Counted from the first letter of the stretch, positions 33,830 through 43,467 are shown. The stretch: 64,000 nt of DNA from Bacteroidaceae bacterium (GCA_017407905.1 JAFQVS010000101.1:1-64000), one strand, 5' to 3'. Notes: generated by a model not told the origin, from the sequence alone. Numbers and translations are program-made.

Positions 33830-35167
33830 ATGAAAATAGTTATTGCAGGTGCCGGCGCAGTGGGCACACACCTTGCCAAAATGCTCTCCGAAGAGAACGA
33901 GAATGTAGTTCTTATGGACGAGCAAGAGGAGCGACTCGGAAAAATGGAGTCGATGTTCGACCTCAAGGCCTTAGTGGGCTCGCCCGTGCGCATAGGCGAC
34001 CTTGTGGCCGCAGGCACCGATAAGACCGACCTTTTCGTGGCCGTAACCCCCGACGAGAGCGTCAATATAACAGCCTGCATATTGGCCCACTATCTTGGAG
34101 CCAAAAAAACCATTGCCCGCATCGACAATTACGAATATCTTCAGCCCAAGCACCGCGAATATTTCAGGTCGCTGGGTGTAAACTCGCTCATCTACCCCGA
34201 GCAGCTTGCAGCCGAAGAGATTACCACCGGCATAAAATACAGTTGGATGCGTCAGATGCTCGAATTTGGCAACGGAGCGCTGGTGATGATAGGCGTAAAG
34301 ATACGCGCCAACTCATCGCTGCTGAACATCCCCTTCCGCGAGCTTGCCCGCGACATTCCCTATCACATAGTGGCCATACAGCGCGGCGATATTACCATAA
34401 TCCCCCGCGGAGGCGACGTTCTCGAAGCCGACGACCTTGTCTGCTTTATGACCACAAAGGAGCAGATACCCCACGTGCGCAAGATATGCGGCAAGGAGCA
34501 ATATGCCGAGGTGCGCAGCGTCATAATAATGGGTGGCGGACGCATAGCCGTGCGCACAGCCAACCTTATCCCCGACTACATAAGCGTCAAGATAATAGAG
34601 AGTGATATGAGCCGCTGCCGCAGGCTCATCGAGCTTGTCGATGACCGTGTGATGATAATAAACGGCGACGCACGCGACCCCGAGCTTCTTCTGAGCGAGG
34701 GCATACAGCACACCGACGCCTTCATTGCGCTGGGCGACAGCTCCGAGACAAATATCCTCGCCTGCCTCTCGGCCAAGCGAGCCGGCGTCTCGCGTACGGT
34801 GGCCGAGATTGAGAACATCGACTATATCTCTATGGCCGAGAGTATGGACATTGGCTCGGTGATAAACAAAAAGAAGCTGGCCGCAAGCACCATCTTCCAG
34901 ATGATGCTGCGCACCGACGTATCGAGTGTAAAATGCCTCACATTCATTCAGGCCGTTGTCGTGGAGTTTCCCGTACGCGAGGGTGCCGCAATCACGCGCA
35001 AGCCCGTAAAAGACTTAGGGCTGCCCGACGGCGCCAATATCGGCGGCCTCATACGCAACGGCGAGGGCCTCAGAGTGAGCGGTAACACAATGATTCAGGC
35101 CGAAGACCACGTGATAATATTCTGCCTCGAAAGGGTACTGAAAAAACTCGAAAAATATTTCAACTAA
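33830..35167 (+). CDS. trkA: Trk potassium uptake regulator TrkA
   Basis: Cytoplasmic NAD-binding subunit that gates the TrkH channel. The 445-residue product has two RCK repeats, each with a Rossmann motif (GAGAVGTHLAKML at the N-terminus; IIMGGGRIAVRTA near residue 225) and a TrkA-C subdomain. It starts 6 bases after dxs. Its stop overlaps the trkH start by one base (TAATG). Confidence 0.95.
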   Translation: MKIVIAGAGAVGTHLAKMLSEENENVVLMDEQEERLGKMESMFDLKALVGSPVRIGDLVAAGTDKTDLFVAVTPDESVNITACILAHYLGAKKTIARIDNYEYLQPKHREYFRSLGVNSLIYPEQLAAEEITTGIKYSWMRQMLEFGNGALVMIGVKIRANSSLLNIPFRELARDIPYHIVAIQRGDITIIPRGGDVLEADDLVCFMTTKEQIPHVRKICGKEQYAEVRSVIIMGGGRIAVRTANLIPDYISVKIIESDMSRCRRLIELVDDRVMIINGDARDPELLLSEGIQHTDAFIALGDSSETNILACLSAKRAGVSRTVAEIENIDYISMAESMDIGSVINKKKLAASTIFQMMLRTDVSSVKCLTFIQAVVVEFPVREGAAITRKPVKDLGLPDGANIGGLIRNGEGLRVSGNTMIQAEDHVIIFCLERVLKKLEKYFN

Positions 35168-36624
35168 TGTTTCATCCCAAAGTAATTCTGCGCATTATAG
35201 GCCTGCTGCTTCAGTTGGAGGCACTGTTTCTTGCCTGCTCTCTGGGCCTGTCGCTCTACCTTAAGGAAGAGGGGATGCTCGGCGCCTATGTTTACTCGCT
35301 GGCGGCGCTTGTGGGAAGCGGTCTTTTGCTCACATATTTAGGGCACAACAAGGAGCGCAATATATCGCGCAAGGATGGATACATTGTCGTAACGCTCTGC
35401 TGGGTGGTATTTTCACTCTTCGGCGCAATGCCTTATTACATAAGCGGTTATCTGCCATCAATAACCGATGCTTTTTTCGAGACAATGGCCGGATTCACAA
35501 CCACCGGCGCGTCGGTGGTGAGCAATATCGACGAGCTTCCGCGCAGCCTTGTCTTTTGGCGCATTATGACGCAGTGGATAGGAGGCTTGGGAATTGTATT
35601 CTTCACAGTCGCCGTGCTACCCATTTTCGGGCTTGGCGACCTGCATCTGTTTGCAGCCGAGACCATCGGCATTGCGCGAGCGAAGCTGCATCCGCGCATC
35701 TCGGTTACGGCACGATGGATTCTCACAATCTACGTCTGTCTGACGCTCATAGAGGCCGTGTGTCTGAAGGTTGCGGGAATGGGCTATTTTGACGCACTGT
35801 GCCACGCAATGTCAACAATGTCAACGGGTGGAATCTCGACCAACAGCGGGGGCATTGCAGCCTTTAATTCGCCCGCCATCGAGTACATCATAATTGCCTT
35901 TATGCTGATGGGCGGAACCAGCTTCTCGCTGCTCTATCTGGCCATTTTCAAGGCACGGCCGGGCGAGCTTTTCCGCGATGCGGAGTTTAAGTCGTACATC
36001 ACTTTTGTTGCTCTGTTCACCGCAATTATCTGTTTCGGACTTTATATCACTGAGAATATGAGCGCCGAAGGCACTGTGCGCACGGCACTTTTTCAGGTAG
36101 TCTCGGTGATTACAACGACAGGCTTCTCGACCACCGACTACTCGCAGTGGTCGCCCGTGCTGTGGTTCACACTCAGCGGCGCAATGTTCGTGGGGGCCTG
36201 CTCGGGCTCGACAACCGGCGCTATGAAGAGTATTCGCGTGGCCATCCTCGGGCGGGTGATGAACAACGAGTTTAAGCGCATCGTCCACCCCAACGCCATT
36301 ATCCCCGTAAGATTGGGCCGCAGGATTGTATCGGAGCAGATTCAGTCGGCGGTGCTTGCCTTTACCGTGCTGTACGTGGGAATGGTGGTTGTTGGGATTC
36401 TCATAAATATGTGCTTCGGACTGAACCTTGTGGATGCTTACGGCCTTTCGCTATCGAGTGTGAGCAATGTGGGCCCGGGCCTCGGCAACTACTCATCGGC
36501 CAATGCTATGGCCACGCTTCCCGACACACTAAAATGGTTCTATTGCTTCCAGATGCTTGTGGGACGCTTGGAGTTTTTTGCCGTGCTGCTGCTCTTTACC
36601 CCCGTATTTTGGAAAAGGCAGTAA
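35167..36624 (+). CDS. trkH: Trk/Ktr potassium channel subunit TrkH
   Basis: A 485-residue inner-membrane potassium-translocating subunit of the TrkH/KtrB superfamily, with four membrane-pore-membrane repeats. Pore-loop segments are visible: AGFTTTGASVV, STMSTGGISTNSGG, VVSVITTTGFSTTDY and SVSNVGPGLGNYS. Partner of the adjacent trkA. Its stop abuts the stop of the convergent DUF4435 gene with no base between. Confidence 0.95.
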   Translation: MFHPKVILRIIGLLLQLEALFLACSLGLSLYLKEEGMLGAYVYSLAALVGSGLLLTYLGHNKERNISRKDGYIVVTLCWVVFSLFGAMPYYISGYLPSITDAFFETMAGFTTTGASVVSNIDELPRSLVFWRIMTQWIGGLGIVFFTVAVLPIFGLGDLHLFAAETIGIARAKLHPRISVTARWILTIYVCLTLIEAVCLKVAGMGYFDALCHAMSTMSTGGISTNSGGIAAFNSPAIEYIIIAFMLMGGTSFSLLYLAIFKARPGELFRDAEFKSYITFVALFTAIICFGLYITENMSAEGTVRTALFQVVSVITTTGFSTTDYSQWSPVLWFTLSGAMFVGACSGSTTGAMKSIRVAILGRVMNNEFKRIVHPNAIIPVRLGRRIVSEQIQSAVLAFTVLYVGMVVVGILINMCFGLNLVDAYGLSLSSVSNVGPGLGNYSSANAMATLPDTLKWFYCFQMLVGRLEFFAVLLLFTPVFWKRQ

Positions 36625-37629
36625 TTATTTCTGCGCCGCGAGGCCCGCAAGAAGCCTCTGAATATCGCGCTTAATCCATTTGTAGGGGGTGGCCTCCTTG
36701 TAATTTGTGTTTTTACTGAGCATAAGCGCAACGTCGCACTGACTGTGTCTGTACGACGAGAGCTCGTTGTTATATTGCTGACGGTGGCAGGCCAGACGTT
36801 GAATCTCGGTCTCGCGCTTGTTGCGCAGATGCCTACACACGGGTCCCAAAATGCGCAGCACCACACTATCCATAATATGATGGCCCTGAATATATAAATA
36901 GGTATCCTCGTCGATGATTCCCAAGCGTGCAAACTCCTCTTTCAGAGCCTCGTAACGCGGCAGCAGATGAGAAAAATTCTTCTCAAGGAGTTGCAGATGA
37001 TGATTCACACGCAGAGCCAATTGTTTGAGCGAGTGCTCGGGATTGCCTATATTAAAAGAGGTTATGCGCACAATCTCGCAGAAGCGCTGCATACTCATTG
37101 TCTTTAGGTCGCGCATACGGTAAAAGAGTATGTTCCACACGAACAGCGGATAGCAGATGCGCGAGTAGAGTTTCATATAAGCCACAAAATCGAGGACATC
37201 ATCGTCGTTCAGAGTGCTCTGCACACAGACGGCCTTAAGGCCATCGGCGTAACATTGCAGATTCTCAATTGCGTAGGCGTATGTATGCAGAATATAGTCA
37301 TTCTCGATAAGCTGACGCGAGGTTGACGTTGCCCCTTGCAGAAGATAGTCGTAGTCGCTATCGACACAAGCTATCATATTGCGTCCCACTCCCTTTCCCA
37401 GCATATTCATCATAGCCTGTTTTTTCCCTTTTGTGAGGCTCTTGCGGGCGGGCAGAAGCACCTCGAAATGATATTTGTCGCTCTCGAACTCATCTAATAT
37501 CGAGCGCCAAAAAGAGACATCATCGTAGCTCTCGACGTAGGCCACAATGCGTATTTTGTTGCGCTTGGGCCTCAGAGCGTTGGCCGCCTCGATAAAGCCC
37601 GAATTAAGATATTCCGTGAGTTTCTTCAT
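36625..37629 (-). CDS. DUF4435 (TOPRIM-like) protein, second gene of an AAA/DUF4435 pair
   Basis: A 334-residue protein with an N-terminal TOPRIM/OLD-like metal site: Glu33 in VAYVESYDDVSFW and the DXD motif D90/D92 in ACVDSDYDYL. The rest is mostly helical. DUF4435 proteins paired with an AAA ATPase are the AriB effectors of the PARIS anti-phage system, and other such pairs are uncharacterised. It lies 16 bases downstream of the ATPase gene on the same strand. The acidic residues needed for metal binding look intact, so nuclease activity is possible but unproven. Confidence 0.82.
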   Translation of the reverse strand: MKKLTEYLNSGFIEAANALRPKRNKIRIVAYVESYDDVSFWRSILDEFESDKYHFEVLLPARKSLTKGKKQAMMNMLGKGVGRNMIACVDSDYDYLLQGATSTSRQLIENDYILHTYAYAIENLQCYADGLKAVCVQSTLNDDDVLDFVAYMKLYSRICYPLFVWNILFYRMRDLKTMSMQRFCEIVRITSFNIGNPEHSLKQLALRVNHHLQLLEKNFSHLLPRYEALKEEFARLGIIDEDTYLYIQGHHIMDSVVLRILGPVCRHLRNKRETEIQRLACHRQQYNNELSSYRHSQCDVALMLSKNTNYKEATPYKWIKRDIQRLLAGLAAQK

Positions 37630-37645
37630 AGCCGTTAAGCGCTAA

Positions 37646-38473
37646 TCAATTTTTTACAATATCCTCAATCTCGGTTACGGCGTCAATCCAGCCGTCCATT
37701 ATTATTGCGGGCGAGTGGGTGCAGAGGATTATCTGCACATTGGGATTGAGTGTGCGGATGAGGGTGATGAGGCGCTGCTGCCACTCGATGTGCAGCGATA
37801 TTTCGGGCTCGTCCATAAAGAGTACCCCGGGACGACACTCCATCACAAGCGCCGTGAGCATTATCACAAGCAATTGTTTTTCGCCCGTGGATAGGATGTA
37901 GGGCGGGAGCGTCTCGCCATACTGATTAAAGAAAACCTCGTTGCTGTCGCGCACGATGGTCTTTCCCGTCGGGGCGAAAAGGTCGTCGATGAGGTCTTGA
38001 AAAATTCTTTTGGGCTTTGTCAGTTCGGTAGCCAGACGTTGGTCGTCGGGATTGCCCGAGGTGAGCAGCGCAATGATTCTGTTGCCCACATTCACCTGAT
38101 AATTAAGGTATCGGCGTTGCAAGTGATAAAGCTGCCAATCGAGCTCGGTGCGAATGTCGGCGCCCGATATTTTCTCTAAAAGCTCGCTGTTGAGCACAGG
38201 CCTATCGACGCTGCTTATATGCTCGAATGTTATTCCCGTGGCATCCTCGGGGTGAAAAACGATATTCACCCCCTCGCCGGGGTTACGCGTTACAAGGCCG
38301 TCGCGCATCACCCTAAGATGCGCCGCCGAGCGGTTGATGATAGTACTCTTGCCCACGCCGTTACTGCCGCTGAGAATATTTACGTCGGGACGCAACTCCC
38401 AATAAATGTGTCGGCGGTTGCTCCACAAAGAATCAATCTCGATGCTCTTAATATACTGTGCAAGTTTTTCCAT
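37646..38473 (-). CDS. AAA (ABC-type) ATPase, first gene of an AAA/DUF4435 pair
   Basis: A compact 275-residue ATPase related to the OLD/RecF-like AAA_21 group. Walker A is GSNGVGKST (residues 36-44), the ABC-type signature is LSTGEKQLL, Walker B is VLFMDEPEISLH, followed by the switch-like CTHSP. It lacks the long coiled-coil insert of larger relatives. I start at ATG 38473 (MEKLAQYIK); an open frame to 38605 runs through the promoter and is unlikely. It is transcribed with the DUF4435 gene from a consensus promoter at 38602-38572. Confidence 0.85.
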   Translation of the reverse strand: MEKLAQYIKSIEIDSLWSNRRHIYWELRPDVNILSGSNGVGKSTIINRSAAHLRVMRDGLVTRNPGEGVNIVFHPEDATGITFEHISSVDRPVLNSELLEKISGADIRTELDWQLYHLQRRYLNYQVNVGNRIIALLTSGNPDDQRLATELTKPKRIFQDLIDDLFAPTGKTIVRDSNEVFFNQYGETLPPYILSTGEKQLLVIMLTALVMECRPGVLFMDEPEISLHIEWQQRLITLIRTLNPNVQIILCTHSPAIIMDGWIDAVTEIEDIVKN

Positions 38474-38571
38474 AATCAACAAAATAAAAAAATTCATATT
38501 GCAGTGTCCGACACTGCCACCTACCAACAAACAAGCAAAAAAGCGAGTGCAGGCTATTTTCGCTGTTACGA

Positions 38572-38602
38572 CAAATATACTACATTGTTTCACCAATGCA
38601 AA
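38572..38602 (-). promoter_or_regulatory. Consensus promoter of the AAA/DUF4435 operon
   Basis: On the minus strand TTTG (38602-38599) and TATATTTG (38579-38572) are 19 bases apart, a textbook Bacteroidota promoter. It leaves a 5' leader of about 90 bases before the ATPase start. Confidence 0.75.
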
Positions 38603-38665
38603 CAAAGATTATTAAATAATTGTGAAAAAACCCTATTTATTATCCACCCCAAAGAATTTTATTTT

Positions 38666-38673
38666 TATTTTCG
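38666..38673 (+). promoter_or_regulatory. Possible -7 element for the uridine kinase-like gene
   Basis: TATTTTCG fits the TAnnTTCG form and lies 27 bases upstream of the ATG at 38701. Confidence 0.4.
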
Positions 38674-38700
38674 CATATAATTAACCAAAAAAGTGAGCCT

Positions 38701-40344
38701 ATGGTACGCATATTCTGTAAAAACAACAACAAAAGCAAGAGCTTCGAGGCAGGCGTGGACCTCATCGACGTATGCAAGAGAATGAACCTTGAGCTACCCT
38801 ACAAGCCGGTAGCAGCCCGCGTCAACAACGAGGTCGTAGGGCTCACATACAGAGTCTATCGCAACAAAGACATTGAGTTTCTTGACATTACCTCAGAGGA
38901 CGGAATGAGGATGTACGTGCGCTCGCTCACATTCGTAATGATGAAGGCAATGCACGAGCTCTTCCCCGGGCGCACCGTACGCTTCGAGAACCCAATCTCC
39001 AAAGGCTACTACTGCCGTATGGAGACCGAGCTCACCGAAAGCGAGGTAGATAAAGTGCGCGAGGCTATGCACAAGATAATAGAGCGCGACATACACTTTC
39101 ATCGCATCGAGTGCCACACGGCCGAAGCAATGAAGATATTCTCGAAAATAGGCCGAGGCGACAAAGTCCGTCAGCTCGAAACATACGGCTCGCTCTACGC
39201 AAGCTACTATATGCTCGAAGATTACATCGACTATTACTATGGCGGCCTGCTACCAAGCACCGGCTATCTGACCCTCTTCGAGATAGAGAAATTCTGCGAC
39301 GGCGTGCTGCTGCGCGTCCCCGACCGCGACAAGCCAATGTCGCTCGAAGATAAAGTGCCGCAAGAGAAGTTGCAAGAGCGCTTCACCGAGCGCCTCAGAT
39401 GGCAACAGATAATGGGCGTCGAGACAGTCGGCGACTTTAACAAAGCAATAATCGAGGGGCACGGCATCGAGCTTGTAAACGTCTCCGAGGCACTGCAAGA
39501 GAAGCGCATCGCCTTTATAGCCGACGAGATTAAACGCCGCGGCTCGCGCGTGGTGCTCATTGCCGGCCCGTCATCCTCGGGAAAGACCACCACAGGCAAG
39601 CGCCTGAGCGTACACCTTATGGCGTGCGGCCTGAAGCCCTACGCAATCTCCCTCGACGACTTTTTCCTGAACCGCACACAGACCCCGCTGAAAGAGGACG
39701 GCGACTACGATTTTGAGTCGATATACTCAATAGACCTCCCCTACTTCAACGAGTCGCTAAGCAAAATACTCGCAGGCGAAGAGATTCCCCTGCCCCACTA
39801 CAATTTCCAGAAAGGCGAGCGCGAATATCTGGGCAACACAATAAAACTCACCCCGCAGATGGTGCTTGTTATCGAGGGCACACACGGCTTGAACCCGATG
39901 CTCACCGCACAAATCCCCGAGGAAGAGAAATTCCGCATCTACGTATCGGCGCTCACCTCCATAAAGCTCGATTTTCACAACTACATCCCAACGTCCGACA
40001 ACCGCCTGCTGCGCCGTATGCTGCGCGACTACAAATACCGCGGCTACGACGCCGTCGAGACCATCAGACGCTGGCCCGACGTACGCGAGGGCGAAGAAAA
40101 ATGGATATTCCCCTACCAAGAGAACGCCGACGTAATGTTCAACTCGGCCCTTCTGTACGAGCTTGCCGTGCTTAAGCCCCACGTCGAGCCACTGCTCAGA
40201 CAAGTACCCGAGAACCGCGAAGAGTACTCAGTGGCCCGCCGCCTATTGAAATTCCTCGAATATATTGTACCTTTGCCCGACAAAGAGCTGCCCCCCACCT
40301 CCCTTATACGCGAATTTTTAGGCGGAAGCAGCTTCACCTACTAA
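38701..40344 (+). CDS. Uridine kinase-like P-loop kinase with TGS and SAD-like N-terminal domains
   Basis: A 547-residue protein with a TGS-like domain (1-65), a region resembling the second additional domain of threonyl-tRNA synthetase (about 70-200), and a C-terminal phosphoribulokinase/uridine kinase domain. The kinase part has Walker A IAGPSSSGKTTTGKR near residue 287 and the SLDDFFLNR motif. The acceptor is probably a nucleoside, but this long fused form is poorly characterised. rpoN follows after 12 bases. Confidence 0.85.
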   Translation: MVRIFCKNNNKSKSFEAGVDLIDVCKRMNLELPYKPVAARVNNEVVGLTYRVYRNKDIEFLDITSEDGMRMYVRSLTFVMMKAMHELFPGRTVRFENPISKGYYCRMETELTESEVDKVREAMHKIIERDIHFHRIECHTAEAMKIFSKIGRGDKVRQLETYGSLYASYYMLEDYIDYYYGGLLPSTGYLTLFEIEKFCDGVLLRVPDRDKPMSLEDKVPQEKLQERFTERLRWQQIMGVETVGDFNKAIIEGHGIELVNVSEALQEKRIAFIADEIKRRGSRVVLIAGPSSSGKTTTGKRLSVHLMACGLKPYAISLDDFFLNRTQTPLKEDGDYDFESIYSIDLPYFNESLSKILAGEEIPLPHYNFQKGEREYLGNTIKLTPQMVLVIEGTHGLNPMLTAQIPEEEKFRIYVSALTSIKLDFHNYIPTSDNRLLRRMLRDYKYRGYDAVETIRRWPDVREGEEKWIFPYQENADVMFNSALLYELAVLKPHVEPLLRQVPENREEYSVARRLLKFLEYIVPLPDKELPPTSLIREFLGGSSFTY

Positions 40345-40356
40345 CAAAAAGAGACG

Positions 40357-41817
40357 ATGAAACACAACTCGCTATCACAGACACAAGCGCAGACACAAAC
40401 ACAGACGCAGACACTATCGCCCCGGCAGGTACTGTTTGTGCGTATGCTCGAACTCACCACCGTCGAGCTCGAAGACAAGGTGCGCAGCGAGCTTTTAGAG
40501 AACCCCGCACTCGAAGCCATAGAGCCCGACACGCCCGATGCAAGAAACATACTATCAGGCGAAGAGAGTACAGACGAGATAAGCTCGGCCGACGACTATC
40601 GCACCCCCGACGACGTCCCCGAATATGCCGGTTGGGAGCATCGCAGCACCGCAGGCACCGCCGAAGAGATTCCCCTCTCGGCAGGCGTCTCATTCGGCGA
40701 GACACTGCTCGAACAGTTAGGCGAGCTTCGCCTCGACGAGACAGAAAAAGCAATAGGCGAGTATCTTATCGGCTCGCTCGAAGAGGACGGCCTCCTCTAC
40801 AAGCCCTTAGACGAGATTATCGACGAGCTCACAATATACAACGGCATATACACCGACGAAAAAACCATCCTGCGCCTATTGCAAATGATACAGACGTTCG
40901 ACCCTCCCGGCATCGGAGCACGCTCGCTGCAAGAGTGCCTGCTGCTGCAAATAAAGCGTCAGGAAGAGAACGCCACGGGTCGCAACGAGAGCCTCGCCCT
41001 CCAGCGCAGCATACTCACCCGACACTACGACGAATTTAGTCAGAAGCGCTGGGAGAACATCGCCGCAAAATTGGGCTGCGACGAGAGCAGCTTCCGCGAG
41101 GCCATAGCCGAGATTACACGCCTCAATCCGCGTCCCGGAGCCTCGCTCACCGAGGGGCTGGGCACAAGCCGCCAACAGATAGTCCCCGACTTTACCGTCG
41201 AGGTACAGGACGAGACAATCAGCGTACAATTAGACAATATGTACATCCCCCGACTGTGCGTCAGCGACGACTACCAACAGATGCTCGAAACACAACTGCG
41301 CAGCGACCGCCCCGAAGAGAAAGCCGCCGCACAATTCCTGCGCCACAAAATTGACGCCGCCAAAGGCTTTATAAGCGCCCTCAAACAACGCGAGGAGACA
41401 CTCACCCGCACAATGAACGAGATTGTCAAGGCACAGCGCGAGTTTCTGCTCTCGGGCGGCGACGAAGCACTCCTAAAGCCAATGATACTCGAAGACATTG
41501 CCCGCGCCACGGGCTACGACATCTCCACCGTCTCGCGCGTGAGCAACAGCAAATACGTACAACTGCCGTGGGGCATATTCCCCCTGAAATACTTCTTCAA
41601 CGACGGCGTTGCCACCGTAGGCGGAGGCGAAATTTCGGTGCGCGAGCTTCACCGCTGCCTGCAAGAGCTCATCGCCACCGAGGACAAGAGTAACCCCCTT
41701 ACCGACGCCCAACTAACCGACGAGCTGTGCCGTCAAGGCTTCAGCCTCGCCCGTCGTACCGTGGCAAAATACCGCGAGCAGCTCAATATCCCCGTTGCCC
41801 GCCTGCGCAAAGGCTAA
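40357..41817 (+). CDS. rpoN: RNA polymerase sigma-54 factor
   Basis: Alternative sigma factor that recognises -24/-12 promoters and needs an AAA activator. The 486-residue product has a Gln-rich region I (LSQTQAQTQTQTQTLSPRQVLFV, of which the QT repeat is unusual), the core-binding domain (LNPRPGA block), a helix-turn-helix (ATGYDISTVSRVSNSKYVQ), and the C-terminal RpoN box ARRTVAKYRE. It is 12 bases after the kinase gene. No sigma-54 activator gene is in the window. Confidence 0.95.
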   Translation: MKHNSLSQTQAQTQTQTQTLSPRQVLFVRMLELTTVELEDKVRSELLENPALEAIEPDTPDARNILSGEESTDEISSADDYRTPDDVPEYAGWEHRSTAGTAEEIPLSAGVSFGETLLEQLGELRLDETEKAIGEYLIGSLEEDGLLYKPLDEIIDELTIYNGIYTDEKTILRLLQMIQTFDPPGIGARSLQECLLLQIKRQEENATGRNESLALQRSILTRHYDEFSQKRWENIAAKLGCDESSFREAIAEITRLNPRPGASLTEGLGTSRQQIVPDFTVEVQDETISVQLDNMYIPRLCVSDDYQQMLETQLRSDRPEEKAAAQFLRHKIDAAKGFISALKQREETLTRTMNEIVKAQREFLLSGGDEALLKPMILEDIARATGYDISTVSRVSNSKYVQLPWGIFPLKYFFNDGVATVGGGEISVRELHRCLQELIATEDKSNPLTDAQLTDELCRQGFSLARRTVAKYREQLNIPVARLRKG

Positions 41818-41862
41818 GAGCCCCCACCCTTTTTTTCGTGCAACAATCAACCAGAAGAAAGT

Positions 41863-42705
41863 ATGAACAGAATAATCGCCACAATAGCAATACTGATGGT
41901 CGGCACAATGGCCGCAACAGCCCAAAGAGTCGAAGAAAAAAGCCTTAAAAGCACCATACTCGGCTGCGACAAAAGCTACTGCATCTACCTACCCGAGGGC
42001 TACGAGCAGGGCGACACCACCCTCTACCCCGTCCTCTACCTCCTGCACGGACTAACCGACAACCACACATCGTGGCGCGACAAAGGACGCATACAAGAGA
42101 TTGCCACCGAAATTTTCGCCGATGAAAAGGCACAAAAAATGATAATCGTAATGCCCGACGCCGGCACCACACACGACGGATATTTCAACTGCGAGGGGTG
42201 GCGCTACGAGGACTTTTTCTTCCAAGAGTTTATCCCGCACGTCGAGAGCACCTACCGCATAAAAGCCCGTCGCGAGCAGCGCGCCATCGCCGGCCTCTCG
42301 ATGGGTGGCGGAGGCACCACAGGCTACGCCCTGCGCCACAGCGAAATGTTCTCCTCGGCCTACGCAATGAGCGCCCTTATGGGAATGGTCGAGAACAGCT
42401 GGATAAGCCGCAACCCCGACGCCCGTCGCAGCCTCTTTATACAAAGTGCCATCGAGTACAACAATATCACCATCGTCCAAAATGCCACAAAAGAGCAGCG
42501 CGACAGCATCGCATCGGTGCGCTGGTTCATCGACGTTGGCGACGACGATTTTCTCTTCGACAACAATATGGAGTTTATACGCGCGATGCGCAAGCAACGT
42601 GTGCGCTACCAATTGCGCGTACGCGACGGCGGACACTCGTGGCAATATTGGCAAGAGGCACTCTACATTGCACTACCATTCATAAGCGAAGGGTTCGGGA
42701 AATAA
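41863..42705 (+). CDS. Secreted esterase, alpha/beta hydrolase
   Basis: A 280-residue exported esterase of the esterase-D/feruloyl esterase type. A signal peptide (MNRIIATIAILMVGTMAATAQ) is followed by the oxyanion region LYLLHGLTDN. Catalytic Ser is in AGLSMGGGG near residue 145, Asp probably in DVGDDDFLF, and His in DGGHSWQYW. Homologs cleave carbohydrate esters or S-formylglutathione; secretion favours a polysaccharide ester as substrate. Confidence 0.85.
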   Translation: MNRIIATIAILMVGTMAATAQRVEEKSLKSTILGCDKSYCIYLPEGYEQGDTTLYPVLYLLHGLTDNHTSWRDKGRIQEIATEIFADEKAQKMIIVMPDAGTTHDGYFNCEGWRYEDFFFQEFIPHVESTYRIKARREQRAIAGLSMGGGGTTGYALRHSEMFSSAYAMSALMGMVENSWISRNPDARRSLFIQSAIEYNNITIVQNATKEQRDSIASVRWFIDVGDDDFLFDNNMEFIRAMRKQRVRYQLRVRDGGHSWQYWQEALYIALPFISEGFGK

Positions 42706-42766
42706 CCACCGAAGATTGACACAAGCTTTAAAAATCTATCCTAACATACAAATTCGTTAACATATT

Positions 42767-43294
42767 ATGAAAACAAAATCACTTTATCTGCTATTGGCAG
42801 CGCTATTCTCGGCACTCCTCTCGTGCAGCGACGATAGCAACGAGCCCTACATTGCAGACGTTGCCCCTTATAGCATCAACATTCTTGTTCGGGATGCCGA
42901 GGGGAACGACCTTTTGGTACAGGACAAAGCCGAGGAGATTAAATTTGAGTACTCGGGCGAGATATACGGAATAAACGCAACCATCGGGGCATCGCGAGCA
43001 CAACCGGTCTGTTTCCACGGCCTGCTAAGGCTCGCAACCGACGACGGGCGCCACTTTCTCTCCTTTGGCGAGTTTCAAGGCGATAAGAATGTAAGCGACG
43101 AGCTTGTCATAATTCATTGGGGCGACGGCACAAGCGACAATATATCGTTCAGCAACCACTGCGACATTAAGGAGGGAAGAATAAATATCGAGCGTACAAT
43201 AAAACTCAACGGGGAAATTGTCGAAAGCACACACAGCCTCGCGCCCCACAATGGAAAAGCATTTATCATAGTAAAATCCGATACTAAAAATTAG
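42767..43294 (+). CDS. Lipoprotein of unknown function
   Basis: A 175-residue lipoprotein (lipobox cysteine C20 in ALLSC) followed by SDDSNE, an acidic stretch compatible with surface export in Bacteroidetes. The mature part looks all-beta. I do not recognise the family. It lies 61 bases after the esterase gene and before a strong terminator, so the two may be cotranscribed. Confidence 0.75.
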   Translation: MKTKSLYLLLAALFSALLSCSDDSNEPYIADVAPYSINILVRDAEGNDLLVQDKAEEIKFEYSGEIYGINATIGASRAQPVCFHGLLRLATDDGRHFLSFGEFQGDKNVSDELVIIHWGDGTSDNISFSNHCDIKEGRINIERTIKLNGEIVESTHSLAPHNGKAFIIVKSDTKN

Positions 43295-43380
43295 TAATCA
43301 ACAGGCTTGAGGCCTCTTTTTTTTCAGTCGAGATTGACACCCAATCCACCAACAGAAAAGAAGGACAGTACCCCAAAAGC

Positions 43381-43417
43381 AATAAGAATGGTGCCTGCGT
43401 AGGGCACCATTCTTATT
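43381..43417 (+). terminator. Terminator after the lipoprotein gene
   Basis: A perfect 15-bp stem (43381-43395 with 43403-43417) with a 7-base loop; the stem ends in TTCTTATT. Confidence 0.75.
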
Positions 43418-43435
43418 GCATATTCTCGCCTAAAA

Positions 43436-43467
43436 TTTGCCATTTGAAAAAAATAAGTATAAATTTG
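43436..43467 (+). promoter_or_regulatory. fbp promoter
   Basis: TTTG at 43436-43439 and TAAATTTG at 43460-43467, 20 bases apart, match the Bacteroidota consensus. It lies about 70 bases before the ATG. Confidence 0.7.
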
